NCBI GenBank assembly: GCA_947476285.1
Contig: CANJPU010000002.1
Coordinates: 101,787 to 165,786 of the forward strand
From: Comamonadaceae bacterium
GTDB taxonomy: Bacteria > Pseudomonadota > Gammaproteobacteria > Burkholderiales > Burkholderiaceae_C
Reading direction: 5' to 3'
Length of the DNA: 64,000 nucleotides
Shown here: positions 15,748 to 24,039 of the stretch, in pieces
Layout of the letters: each line of letters opens with the position of its first letter
Numbering within the stretch: position 1 is the stretch's first letter
Position numbers and translations under genes: made by a program
Notes under the pieces: model-generated
Database searches by the model: none
Told to the model about the DNA's origin: nothing
What the model saw: only the letters and a program-made list of their open reading frames with translations

Positions 15748-16944
15748 ATGCGCAGAGCCGCCATTGTTTCCCCCCTTCGCACGCCGATTGGCAAGTACAT
15801 GGGCGGCCTCGCCTCGGTCTCTGCCGGCGAACTCGGCGCCACGATTCTCAGAGCCTTGGTCAAGCGCTCTGGCATAGATGCCGGGCGCATCGACGAGGTG
15901 GTGTTCGCGCAGGGTTACGCCAATGGCGAGGCGCCTTGCATTGCGCGCTGGGCGGCCATGGCTGCGGACTTTCCTATTCATGTGTCGGGCTATCAGCTTG
16001 ACCGGCGCTGCGGCAGCGGCCTGCAGGCGGTGATCGATGCCGCCATGATGGTGCAGACCGGCGCTGCCGATGTGGTGGTGGCCGGTGGTGTCGAGAGCAT
16101 GAGCAATGTCGAGTACTACAGCACCGACATGCGAAGCGGCGCCCGTTCGGGCTCGGTCACGATGCATGACCGGCTGACGCGGGGGCGGCTGATGTCCCAG
16201 CCGACCGCTCGCTTCGGGGTCATCTCCGGCATGATCGAGACAGCAGACAACCTTGCAAAAGACTACAACATCTCGCGTGAGGCTTGCGATGAGTATGCGG
16301 CCATGAGCCATCAGCGCGCCACGGCGGCCTGGGCGGCAGGCAAGTTCGACGATGAGCTTGTGCCAGTGCCTGTGCCGCAAAGGCGAGGCGACCCGATCCT
16401 GTTTGCCAAGGACGAAGGTTTTCGCACCGATGCTACGGCGCAATCGCTTGCTGCGTTGAAACCCATCGAAAAGGGCGGCGTGGTCACTGCGGGCAACGCG
16501 AGTCAACAGAATGATGCGGCTGCGGCCTGCCTCGTGGTTGCCGAGGACAAACTCGAAGAGTTGGGGCTGGAGCCGATGGCCTGGTTCCATAGTTGGGCTG
16601 CTGCAGGCTGCGAGCCGTCCCGCATGGGCATTGGCCCTGTGCCGGCGGTGCAGCGCCTGTTTGCCCGCACTGGCCTGGGCTGGAGCGACATTGATCTGGT
16701 GGAGCTGAACGAGGCTTTCGCGCCGCAAGTGCTGGCGGTGCTCAAGGGCTGGGGCTGGAGCGATCTGGATCGCCTGAATGTCAACGGCTCAGGCATCAGC
16801 CTGGGTCACCCGATTGGCGCGACAGGCGGACGCATTCTCGCGAACCTGCTTCGCGAGATGCAGCGGCGCCAAGCCCGCTTCGGCCTGGAGACCATGTGCA
16901 TCGGCGGCGGGCAGGGCATTGCTGCGGTTTTTGAGCGGGCTTGA
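15748..16944 (+). CDS. thiolase (acetyl-CoA acetyltransferase family)
   Basis: A 398-residue true thiolase. The acyl-accepting Cys88 is in DRRCGSGLQA, the active-site His is in GHPIGATGG, and the second catalytic Cys is in MCIGGGQG close to the C-terminus. The length and the GGVESMSN segment also match. It can cleave 3-oxoacyl-CoA to acetyl-CoA or run in reverse. This contrasts with two thiolase-like proteins in the window (17.9 and 39.6 kb) that lack the Cys. It ends 27 bp from the convergent MaoC gene. Confidence 0.93.
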   Translation: MRRAAIVSPLRTPIGKYMGGLASVSAGELGATILRALVKRSGIDAGRIDEVVFAQGYANGEAPCIARWAAMAADFPIHVSGYQLDRRCGSGLQAVIDAAMMVQTGAADVVVAGGVESMSNVEYYSTDMRSGARSGSVTMHDRLTRGRLMSQPTARFGVISGMIETADNLAKDYNISREACDEYAAMSHQRATAAWAAGKFDDELVPVPVPQRRGDPILFAKDEGFRTDATAQSLAALKPIEKGGVVTAGNASQQNDAAAACLVVAEDKLEELGLEPMAWFHSWAAAGCEPSRMGIGPVPAVQRLFARTGLGWSDIDLVELNEAFAPQVLAVLKGWGWSDLDRLNVNGSGISLGHPIGATGGRILANLLREMQRRQARFGLETMCIGGGQGIAAVFERA

Positions 16945-16971
16945 TCAGCAATCAATTGGCGCCTGCGGCCA

Positions 16972-17436
16972 TCAAGCCGGCCGCTTGGCGTTGAGTGTGG
17001 CCTTCTCGATGGCGGCCACCACTTCGCCCCTTTGATTCTTGAACGAATCGCGCCGTTTGATCACGCCGCCTCGCTCGCCTTTGTCAATCAACTCAATGAT
17101 CTCGGCTTCCATGTGGATCGCATCGCCGATGCGCACCGGCTTGGTAAAGCGCACCCTGTCCATGCCGTAGAAGGCAACCACCTTGTCCATGTTTCCGTCG
17201 AGGTCAAAAACCAGCCCGGTGCCTAGCGACAGAATCAGGCAGCCGTGGGCGATGCGTCCACCAAAGCCCAGCTTGATCGCCGCTTCTTCGCTGACATGCT
17301 GTGGTGAGTAATCGCCAGACAGTTCGCAGAAGCGCTGAATGTCTGACTCGGTGACGACATGCTCACCCGTGCGGAAAAAATCGCCGACCATCACGTCGTC
17401 GAAATAATTGTTGGCGGTTTTCAATTGGCGGGCCAT
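16972..17436 (-). CDS. MaoC-type enoyl-CoA hydratase
   Basis: A 154-residue single hot-dog-fold hydratase. The hydratase-2 motif is intact: SGDYSPQH provides the catalytic Asp and His (the position usually Asn is Ser), and GRIAHGCLILSLGTG follows in the usual place. It is the last gene of the eight-gene minus-strand operon that starts with an ABC receptor. Its position after a DUF35 protein and a Cys-less thiolase-like protein recalls steroid side-chain degradation modules, where a MaoC hydratase feeds a hydroxyacyl-CoA to a thiolase-like aldolase. Single-domain MaoC proteins work as dimers. Confidence 0.87.
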   Translation of the reverse strand: MARQLKTANNYFDDVMVGDFFRTGEHVVTESDIQRFCELSGDYSPQHVSEEAAIKLGFGGRIAHGCLILSLGTGLVFDLDGNMDKVVAFYGMDRVRFTKPVRIGDAIHMEAEIIELIDKGERGGVIKRRDSFKNQRGEVVAAIEKATLNAKRPA

Positions 17437-17474
17437 TGCGGTCTCCAGCTTGTCGGTTAAACCCAGGTTAGATC

Positions 17475-17879
17475 TCAGATATGAAAGTTGTAGATGCGAA
17501 CCCCGTCGTCGCGGGTTTCAAAAACGACTTTCAAGGGCTCGCCGCCTTTTAATTCGCGGCCGTCCCAGTTGACGATGTTGCCAAGCAGCCTGATCTTGTC
17601 GGCAAACTCCGCCAGCGCAATCACATAAGGCACCTGGTCTTTGAGGGCAGGGTGGGTGGCATGATGGATGGTCGTCCAGCTATAGAGGCTTGCGGTGGCG
17701 GGCGCGTGTTTCCACTCGGTCTCCAATGCGTAGCAGTAGGGGCACATCGGCCCCGCAGGCCATCGCGGTTTGCTGCAGCTTGCGCAGTGCGGCAAGACCA
17801 GCCGGTCGCCAGCCAGCGCATCCCAGAAAGGCTGGGTGTCCAGATCTGCCACGGGGGCAGGCATTCCTCGCAGGGCCAT
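17475..17879 (-). CDS. DUF35 OB-fold protein with rubredoxin-like zinc ribbon
   Basis: A 134-residue protein. Four cysteines in two CxxC pairs (HCASCSKP and MCPYCYALE) form the N-terminal zinc ribbon, followed by the OB-fold (SLYSWTTIHHATHP, PYVIALAEF, RLLGNIVNW). DUF35 proteins bind and activate thiolase-like partners, for example in the ChsH2-Ltp2 aldolase complex. The partner here is almost certainly the thiolase-like protein encoded 56 bp upstream. No catalytic residues of its own are expected. The start MALRGMPAP agrees with the ORF track. Confidence 0.88.
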   Translation of the reverse strand: MALRGMPAPVADLDTQPFWDALAGDRLVLPHCASCSKPRWPAGPMCPYCYALETEWKHAPATASLYSWTTIHHATHPALKDQVPYVIALAEFADKIRLLGNIVNWDGRELKGGEPLKVVFETRDDGVRIYNFHI

Positions 17880-17935
17880 GGTGGTTCCTTCGGTTTCTAT
17901 TCAGTCTGATCGGCGTGCTTGGGTTGGATGAAGCG

Positions 17936-19078
17936 TCATGCCTTGGTCAGGATCAGGGCGGCAGAGAGCTGGGCCACCGAGCTGCACGACAAGATCACCT
18001 CGGCGTTCTTCACCTGTGAGGTGGATGTGCCGCGCAATTGCCGCACCGCTTCGATCACATGGGGCATGCCATGTATGTAGGCTTCGGAGTGATTGCCGCC
18101 GTGGGTATTGACCGGCAGCGCCCCATCGAAGTGAATGCGTCCGCCCTCGACGAAACGCCCACCCTCACCGACAGGACAGAAGCCATAGGCTTCCAGCGAC
18201 ATGATGACGAAGGGCGTGAAATGGTCGTAGATCATCACCGCGTCGATGTCGCTGGGGCCCAGGCCCGCGCTGGCATAGACGTCCTTGGCGGTGTGCACGG
18301 ATTCGGGGGTGGCCAGATCGTCCCGGAAGACGATGCCTTGGGCGCGGGTGCCACTGCCCTGGGCGGCGCCGGCAATCACCGCAGGCGGGTGCCGCAGATT
18401 GCGCGCCCGGTCTCGGGTGGTGACCACCACTGCGCAGGCGCCGTCGGATTCAATGCAGCAATCGAACAGGCGCAGGGGATCGGCAATCATGCGCGAGGCC
18501 TGGTGTTGTTCCAGAGTGAGCGGGGTGCGCATCATGGCTGCGGGGTTGCGCGACGCATGGCGGCGCATGGCCACGGCCACTTCGCCAAACTGCCGGCTGG
18601 TGGTGCCGTATTCGATCATGTGGCGGCGCGCGAAGGGTGCGAACTTGTGCACTGGGGTGAGCATGCCCCAGGGCTGCTGAAAGGCCAGCACGCCGCGCGC
18701 AGTCTGTGCATCCTTGGCCTGGCCATAGCGCACGCCTGATCTTTCATTGAGCGACCGAAAGCACACCACGGTTTCGGCCAGGCCCGCGGTGATGGCGGCG
18801 GCTGCATGCACCAGCGTGGCGTTGCCGCCAGTGCCGCCATAGGCGGTCTCGCTCATCCAGCGCAGGTTGCGAAAACCAGCGTGCGATGTCAGAGCGACTT
18901 CATCGATGTTGTCCATGTCATAGCGCACCAGGCCATCGACATCGGCCGGCGTCAGCCCCGCATCATCCAGCGCGGCCCGAATGGCCTCGCAGGCCAAGCG
19001 CAGCTCGGTCTTGCCGGAATTTTTTGAATAATCGGTCTGCCCGATTCCAACGATTGCACTCTTGTTGCGAAGTGACAT
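17936..19078 (-). CDS. thiolase-like protein of the SCP-x/Ltp group, lacking the nucleophilic Cys
   Basis: A 380-residue thiolase-fold protein (SAIVGIGQTDYSKNSG at the N-terminus). Where true thiolases have the catalytic Cys this protein reads YGGTGGNATLVHAAAA, with no Cys, so Claisen-type thiolysis is unlikely. The C-terminal half has IYDHFTP, GFCPVGEGGRFVEGG and VNTHGGNHSEAY, as in the Ltp-type proteins that pair with DUF35 partners. The following gene is such a partner and the next a MaoC hydratase. By analogy it may act as a retro-aldolase on a 3-hydroxyacyl-CoA; this is inference. Located 26 bp after the ABC ATPase gene in the same operon. Confidence 0.85.
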   Translation of the reverse strand: MSLRNKSAIVGIGQTDYSKNSGKTELRLACEAIRAALDDAGLTPADVDGLVRYDMDNIDEVALTSHAGFRNLRWMSETAYGGTGGNATLVHAAAAITAGLAETVVCFRSLNERSGVRYGQAKDAQTARGVLAFQQPWGMLTPVHKFAPFARRHMIEYGTTSRQFGEVAVAMRRHASRNPAAMMRTPLTLEQHQASRMIADPLRLFDCCIESDGACAVVVTTRDRARNLRHPPAVIAGAAQGSGTRAQGIVFRDDLATPESVHTAKDVYASAGLGPSDIDAVMIYDHFTPFVIMSLEAYGFCPVGEGGRFVEGGRIHFDGALPVNTHGGNHSEAYIHGMPHVIEAVRQLRGTSTSQVKNAEVILSCSSVAQLSAALILTKA

Positions 19079-19104
19079 GTTCTGATCCAGTGGGTGCGGT
19101 TGAC

Positions 19105-19893
19105 TCAGGAAGAATGAAGCAGGTGACGCAGTTGGCCCACGTGCGCCTGAAACTCTGCGCTTTGCTCAAGCTCGGGTTTGCGCGGGCGCGGGAACGACAC
19201 ATGGGTTGTCCGGACGATGCGCCCTGGGCGGGCGGCCAGCGAGATCACGCGGTCGGCCAGAAACACGCTCTCGGGTATCGAGTGGGTCACGAAGACCACG
19301 GTGGACTGCAGGTTCATCCAGATGCGCTGCAGCTCAAGGTTCATCGCATCACGGGTCATGGCGTCCAGCGCGCCAAAGGGCTCGTCCATCAGCAAGATTC
19401 GCGGGTTGTGCGACAAGGCGCGGGCAATCGCCGCACGCTGCGCCATGCCGCCGGACAACTCATGCGGATAGGCATTCTCAAAGCCTTTGAGGCCCACCAG
19501 TTCGGCCAACTCTTGGGCGCGCGCGGTGCGTTCGCGCTTGGCCATGCCGCGCAGCTCCAGCGGCAGTGCAATGTTACGGGCCACGGTGCGCCAGGGAAAG
19601 AGATTGGATTGCTGGAACACAAAGCCCAGCTCGCCAACGGCGGCTGAATTTTTGCTAGAGCCCTGCCACAGAGGTTGACTGCCAATCGTGATCGCGCCTG
19701 CGGTGGGGCGAATCAGCCCAGCGATCATGCGCAGCAAGGTCGTCTTGCCGCAACCCGAAGGGCCCACCACGACGACGAATTCGCCTTTGTCAATGGACAG
19801 GCTGGTGGGGGAGAGGGCGACGATCTCTCCGGTGTTGCTCGAATAGGTCTTGCTGATGTCCTGCAGCGAAATCTCGACACCGCTGATACTCAC
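19105..19893 (-). CDS. ABC transporter ATP-binding protein, NitT/TauT (SsuB/TauB) type
   Basis: A 262-residue ATPase with Walker A GPSGCGKTT, Q-loop VFQQSNLFPW, signature LSGGMAQR, Walker B ILLMDEPFGALD and the switch His in THSIPES. The QQSNLFPWRTV and DRVISLAARPGRIV segments are typical of nitrate/sulfonate/taurine-class importers. The start overlaps the end of the acyl-CoA ligase gene by four bases (ATGA). It energises the permease encoded 1.5 kb upstream; finding the ligase between permease and ATPase genes is unusual and ties import directly to activation. Confidence 0.93.
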   Translation of the reverse strand: MSISGVEISLQDISKTYSSNTGEIVALSPTSLSIDKGEFVVVVGPSGCGKTTLLRMIAGLIRPTAGAITIGSQPLWQGSSKNSAAVGELGFVFQQSNLFPWRTVARNIALPLELRGMAKRERTARAQELAELVGLKGFENAYPHELSGGMAQRAAIARALSHNPRILLMDEPFGALDAMTRDAMNLELQRIWMNLQSTVVFVTHSIPESVFLADRVISLAARPGRIVRTTHVSFPRPRKPELEQSAEFQAHVGQLRHLLHSS

Positions 19894-21392
19894 GTTCCAC
19901 CCTCGCCAAACATGGCAATCAATGCGCGCCGGTCGATTTTGCCGGCGCTGGTTAAAGGAAACTCCCGCATGATGCGGTAGCGCTTGGGCTGCGCATAGCG
20001 CGCAAGCCGGTCTTTGGCGAAGGCCCTGAGAGCGGCTTCGTCAAATTGATGGGTGTCCCTGGGCATCACCGCCAGCACCAGTTCATGGCCCCACTGCGCG
20101 CTGGGAAGGCCTAGCAGCGCAACCTCGGATACGCCCTCGCATTGCCGGAACTCATCTTCGACCAAAGCCGGATAGACATTGACGCCGCCGGTGATGAGCA
20201 CATCGTCCGCTCGGCCCTTGTACTGCAGATAGCCCGACGCGTCGCGCGTGAGCAAGTCGCCCGGGTTGATATCTGTGCATGCAATGACGCCCGAGCCCTC
20301 GGTCTCGATCGCCACCGCAACGCCTGGCCCGCTCACCAGAGCCTGTGATCCGGGCGCGCCCGGTGCGCCGGCTTGCGCATCAAGCAATTGAAAATGCACG
20401 CCGAATGCGGCCATGCCCACGCGGTCGCGGTCGGCTGACTCCAGCATCTCCTGCGCAGTGGCCACCGCCATTGCACCGGCCTCGACCGACCCGTAGTAAT
20501 TGAACATGCGGCCGCCCACGCGCGCAACCCAGCGCTGCGCGACACCTGGGTCGAGCTTGGCGCCGCTGATGATGATGACCAGCGAATCGTCAACGCGTTC
20601 GGTGGCCGCATCGACAATCCGCGATGCCATGGTGGGCACGACGAAAGTCGCAGTGCAGCCACGGACCTCGCGCAGCCAGGTTTGCAAATCGAAGTGCTCG
20701 CGCAGCAGCACAGTGCCACCCAGGTACAGGTGCGAGAGCGAGAACGACCGGCCCGCGCCATGAAACAAGGGCGTCGTGCACAGAAATCGCCCTCTGCGGC
20801 GCAGGCCGAATTCCGCCACCTGAGCGATGAAGCGCGAGACCGTGTTGCCGTGCGTCAGGTGCGCGAACTTGAGCTTGCCGCTGGTGCCGCCGGTGGATGC
20901 GATCACATGCAGGGCGTCCAGCCTGCCCGCAGGCAGCATCTCAAGGGCCGCTGCAGTGTGGTTGTGCGCACTGTTCGCCTCGCCGGTGCGAGACACAGCA
21001 TGCACCGGGACCTGTGTGACCGAGCGCATGCGATCTTCATCGCCGGGCGAGCAAAGCACGTAGTCAACACCGCTTGCCTGAAAGCGCCGGCCTATGTCTT
21101 GCGCGGGCCATTCTGGCGCCACCGGCACAGCCGGTATCTCAGCCGCAGCGGCGGCAATCAAGGCCACCAGATGGCCGGCCTCATTGCCTGCGGAGACGCC
21201 CAGGCGCTTGACCTTTCGCTCTTGCAGGAAGCGCGTCATGGCCAGGCTCTCGGCCAGCAGGTCGCTCCAGGTGAGGCTTCGGTATTCGTCCTCGATGGCG
21301 CAGCGCCCTGGGTGCACTTGCGCATGCTCATTGACTGCCTGCGTCAGTGTGGGCAGCAAGGTTCCGCTGTTGTCGGCGATGGATGGCAACAT
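19890..21392 (-). CDS. AMP-forming acyl-CoA synthetase
   Basis: A 500-residue ANL-superfamily ligase that activates a carboxylate to its CoA thioester with ATP. The P-loop reads IASTGGTSGKLK (usual TSGTTGxPK), the A5-like motif is NYYGSVEAGA, then DRD-type hinge KGRADDVLITGGVNVYP and the C-terminal catalytic Lys in LTSAGKIDR. The ATG at 21392 follows GAGGGG at good spacing; the ORF-track start at 21449 lies in the permease gene. Embedded between the permease and ATPase genes and 4-bp-coupled to the latter, it most likely activates the compound that the ABC system imports. Confidence 0.9.
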   Translation of the reverse strand: MLPSIADNSGTLLPTLTQAVNEHAQVHPGRCAIEDEYRSLTWSDLLAESLAMTRFLQERKVKRLGVSAGNEAGHLVALIAAAAAEIPAVPVAPEWPAQDIGRRFQASGVDYVLCSPGDEDRMRSVTQVPVHAVSRTGEANSAHNHTAAALEMLPAGRLDALHVIASTGGTSGKLKFAHLTHGNTVSRFIAQVAEFGLRRRGRFLCTTPLFHGAGRSFSLSHLYLGGTVLLREHFDLQTWLREVRGCTATFVVPTMASRIVDAATERVDDSLVIIISGAKLDPGVAQRWVARVGGRMFNYYGSVEAGAMAVATAQEMLESADRDRVGMAAFGVHFQLLDAQAGAPGAPGSQALVSGPGVAVAIETEGSGVIACTDINPGDLLTRDASGYLQYKGRADDVLITGGVNVYPALVEDEFRQCEGVSEVALLGLPSAQWGHELVLAVMPRDTHQFDEAALRAFAKDRLARYAQPKRYRIMREFPLTSAGKIDRRALIAMFGEGGT

Positions 21393-21405
21393 AGGGTGCC
21401 CCTCT

Positions 21406-22242
21406 TCACACTTGCCGAACGCGCACAGAATCGTGCCAGGGAATGGCAAAGCGTTTGATCATCACGACGATCGAGTACAGGATGAACCCAAGGGCAGTGA
21501 GCATCACGATCGCGGAGAACAGCCCTTCTATCTGAAAGGAATTCAGCCGTGAGATGGTGAGATAGCCCAAGCCGCTGTTGCCACCCAGAAATTCGCCCAC
21601 CACTGCACCGATGGTGGCGAAGACAATGCCCATCTCCATGCCTGCCAGGGTGTAGGGCAGGGCGGAGGGAAGCTCCAGCTTGATGAAGGTCTGTACCCGC
21701 GTGCCGTTGCTGGCCTCCATCACCTCACGGTAGCCCACTGCAATTGATTTCAAGCCCAGCAAGGTGTTCATGAATATCGGGAAGAAGGCCAGCACGCCGG
21801 CCACGATGACCTTGGACGTGCTGCCAAAGCCGAACCACACAACGAACAGGGGAATCAGCGCGACCTTGGGCACCACCTGCAGCGCCACGATGAAGGGATT
21901 GAGCACCTGCTCCATCACCGGAATCTTGTACAACACCAGCGCCACCATCACACCAATCACCACGGCCAGGACGAAGCCGACCATGATCTCGTGTAGCGTG
22001 GTCAAGAGATGCGCAAAGGTCACGGGGTTGGTCAGATCCTTGCCCAATGCGGCCAACACGTTCTCAGGGGCCGGCAACACAAAGGCAGATACACCCGACC
22101 AGACCACATAGGCTTTCCAGACCAGAAAGAACAGCACCAGAATGGCTGGCGTGGTGATCAGCGTCAGGCGAGATCCGAGGGCGCGGCCCTTTTTGCCAAC
22201 GGATGCCGCGGCAGGGGCGGTTTGGGCGTCGTCTGTTTTCAT
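21406..22242 (-). CDS. ABC transporter permease, NitT/TauT type
   Basis: A 278-residue inner-membrane protein with about six hydrophobic segments (TLITTPAILVLFFLVW, IMVGFVLAVVIGVMVAL, VALIPLFVVWFGFG, VIVAGVLAFFPIFMNTLL, GIVFATIGAVVGEFLGG, and a final one near MLTALGFILYSIVVMI). The EAA loop that docks the ATPase is EASNGTRVQTFIKLELPSA. The start at 22242 overlaps the hydrolase stop by four bases; the ORF-track extension to 22440 is inside the hydrolase gene. With the receptor at 22.9 kb and ATPase at 19.1 kb it forms a complete importer. Confidence 0.92.
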   Translation of the reverse strand: MKTDDAQTAPAAASVGKKGRALGSRLTLITTPAILVLFFLVWKAYVVWSGVSAFVLPAPENVLAALGKDLTNPVTFAHLLTTLHEIMVGFVLAVVIGVMVALVLYKIPVMEQVLNPFIVALQVVPKVALIPLFVVWFGFGSTSKVIVAGVLAFFPIFMNTLLGLKSIAVGYREVMEASNGTRVQTFIKLELPSALPYTLAGMEMGIVFATIGAVVGEFLGGNSGLGYLTISRLNSFQIEGLFSAIVMLTALGFILYSIVVMIKRFAIPWHDSVRVRQV

Positions 22243-22871
22243 GGCTTGGAGATGTGTGTGACGCTGGCGGCCTGGGCCGCGCGGGTGAATTGCGCCAGAT
22301 CGGTCATGTGTGCAAACCCGAAGGCCATGGCGTCCAGCGAAGGCTGATGGCGCTCTTGCGCCCAGTCGGCGCAGGCGTCGGTGACCACATAGGTTCGGTA
22401 GTCGCGCTGCGAGGCATCGCGCACGCTCGTCTCCACACACATGGAGGTGGTGACGCCGCCGATGAACAAGGTGGTGATGCCCTCGCCACGCAGCACTGCC
22501 TCTAGCGGCGTGGCATAAAAGCTCGACATACGCGGCTTGTCGATCACGATGTCAGTGGCGGCCACAGTCAGCTCGCCCCACAGTTCGCTGTCGGCCTTGT
22601 CCGAGCGCAGCGAATCATTGGCTTTGATGTTGGGCCGAAGCTCGCGTGTGTACCAGCCCCCGTCGCGGTAGTCGGGCCGCAGGCAATAACGCGTCCAGAT
22701 GACGGTGATGCCAGCACTGCGCGCGGCGGCAGCCATCTGGTCGCATGCCCGCGCAGCGAGTTCGGACGAAGCAATATTTCTGCCTTGGCGGGCCATGCTG
22801 CCATCGGGTGAACAAAATGCCTCCTGAAGATCAATCAGGAGCACCGCCGTGCTCGCGGGCTCTATTTTCAT
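22239..22871 (-). CDS. isochorismatase-family cysteine hydrolase
   Basis: A 210-residue cysteine hydrolase. The catalytic triad is visible as Asp in VLLIDLQEAF, Lys in VIDKPRMSSF and Cys in TTSMCVETSVRDA. The family hydrolyses amide or enol-ether bonds (N-carbamoylsarcosine, ureidoacrylate, biuret, nicotinamide, isochorismate). It overlaps both neighbours by four bases (ABC receptor before, permease after), which is unusually tight for an enzyme inside a transporter operon and suggests that the imported molecule carries an amide or ureido group removed before CoA activation. The precise substrate cannot be read from sequence. Confidence 0.88.
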   Translation of the reverse strand: MKIEPASTAVLLIDLQEAFCSPDGSMARQGRNIASSELAARACDQMAAAARSAGITVIWTRYCLRPDYRDGGWYTRELRPNIKANDSLRSDKADSELWGELTVAATDIVIDKPRMSSFYATPLEAVLRGEGITTLFIGGVTTSMCVETSVRDASQRDYRTYVVTDACADWAQERHQPSLDAMAFGFAHMTDLAQFTRAAQAASVTHISKP

Positions 22872-23953
22872 TTACCGAACGCTTTGTCCCAGATCTCATT
22901 GGTGTAGAAGCGTGTAGGCACCGCCGGCTTGATCACGCTCGCATCGATGGCGAGCTTGGTGGCTGATGTCCAGGCGGCCGGATTGTTGCGCAGCAGATTG
23001 GCCGCGCCTTGCTCCACCCAAGATTGGCTCTCGATGCGCAGGCCACCCAGCGCGGCAGTGGGGTTGGCGGCCTCGGGCACGTTGTACTTTTGCACGGCCG
23101 CGAGCAGCTTGGAGATGTCGTTCCTGCCGATCTGGGCCAGAGCGTCCTCAAACGCGCCGCGCGCGCCGCGCAGGAAGCGGATCAGTTCTTCAGGCCTCTT
23201 AGTTACATTTTCCACTGTGGTGATGTAGACCTGACCGGGCACTGGCACCAGGTCATGGGTGGCCACAGTGGTGAAGGGCACGCCGCGCGATCTGAGCTCG
23301 ACCACGGCCGCGTTGGTTCCGACGAAGGCGTCGATCTTTTTCTCTTGTATCAGGCCGAAAGAGCCGGCGCTGGGGCCTACCACCTGGCGCCTGACGGTCT
23401 TGGTATCCACATTGGCGCTGGCCAGGATCAAATCGAGCGTCTGCGAGGTGGCGCCGCCCACAGACACTATGCCGATGGTCTTGCCCACCATATCCGCGCC
23501 CTTGCGGATTGGGTTGTCTGCCGAGCTGATGATCTGCAGCGGCGCAATGTGGGCAATGGTGCCGATCGCGATGACCGGAACCCCGCTGTTGGCCACCGCA
23601 TTCATCACGTCGATGCCGGCGCCACGTGTGACCAACGCCTGCCCGGTGAGCAACTGCTGTATGGCTTGCGAAGAGCCTTGGGCGGCCTGTACCGTCAGGT
23701 CAAGCCCCGCGTTCTTCATGAAGCCACCCGCCTCGCCATACAGCAAGCCAGTGTAGGCCAGAAGGTAACCCGCAGGCGTGATGCCTGTGGCCTTGAGCAT
23801 TTGCTGGGGCGGTGCGGCGCTGGGCCGGGCGCCTGGCGTGCTGGCCTGGGCGATCAGTATGGCGCCATCGCCGGCGGCCATGGCCCCCCAGCTCGCCGCC
23901 AGGAGCACAAATGATCCGATCGATCTGGGAATGAAACCTTTGAAAAGCAGCAT
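22868..23953 (-). CDS. ABC transporter substrate-binding protein, NitT/TauT (NMT1/SsuA-like)
   Basis: A 361-residue secreted receptor with a signal peptide (GFIPRSIGSFVLLAASWGAMAAGDG) and then a Pro/Ala-rich linker. The receptor domain has LLAYTGLLYGEAGGFMKNAGLDLTV, GKTIGIVSVGGATSQTL and FVGTNAAVVELRSRGV, as in SsuA/TauA/NMT1-type proteins that bind sulfonates, pyrimidine precursors or aromatic acids. It is the first gene of the eight-gene operon and divergent from the amidohydrolase at 24.0 kb (86 bp apart), so one control region may serve both. Confidence 0.88.
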   Translation of the reverse strand: MLLFKGFIPRSIGSFVLLAASWGAMAAGDGAILIAQASTPGARPSAAPPQQMLKATGITPAGYLLAYTGLLYGEAGGFMKNAGLDLTVQAAQGSSQAIQQLLTGQALVTRGAGIDVMNAVANSGVPVIAIGTIAHIAPLQIISSADNPIRKGADMVGKTIGIVSVGGATSQTLDLILASANVDTKTVRRQVVGPSAGSFGLIQEKKIDAFVGTNAAVVELRSRGVPFTTVATHDLVPVPGQVYITTVENVTKRPEELIRFLRGARGAFEDALAQIGRNDISKLLAAVQKYNVPEAANPTAALGGLRIESQSWVEQGAANLLRNNPAAWTSATKLAIDASVIKPAVPTRFYTNEIWDKAFGK

Positions 23954-24039
23954 GTCGAATCTCCAGTGAAACTAGGGTTCATGAATCGCGCTGGCAACAC
24001 TCTACACTGGTACGTTTGGAATTGCACAGGAAAAGAGAT

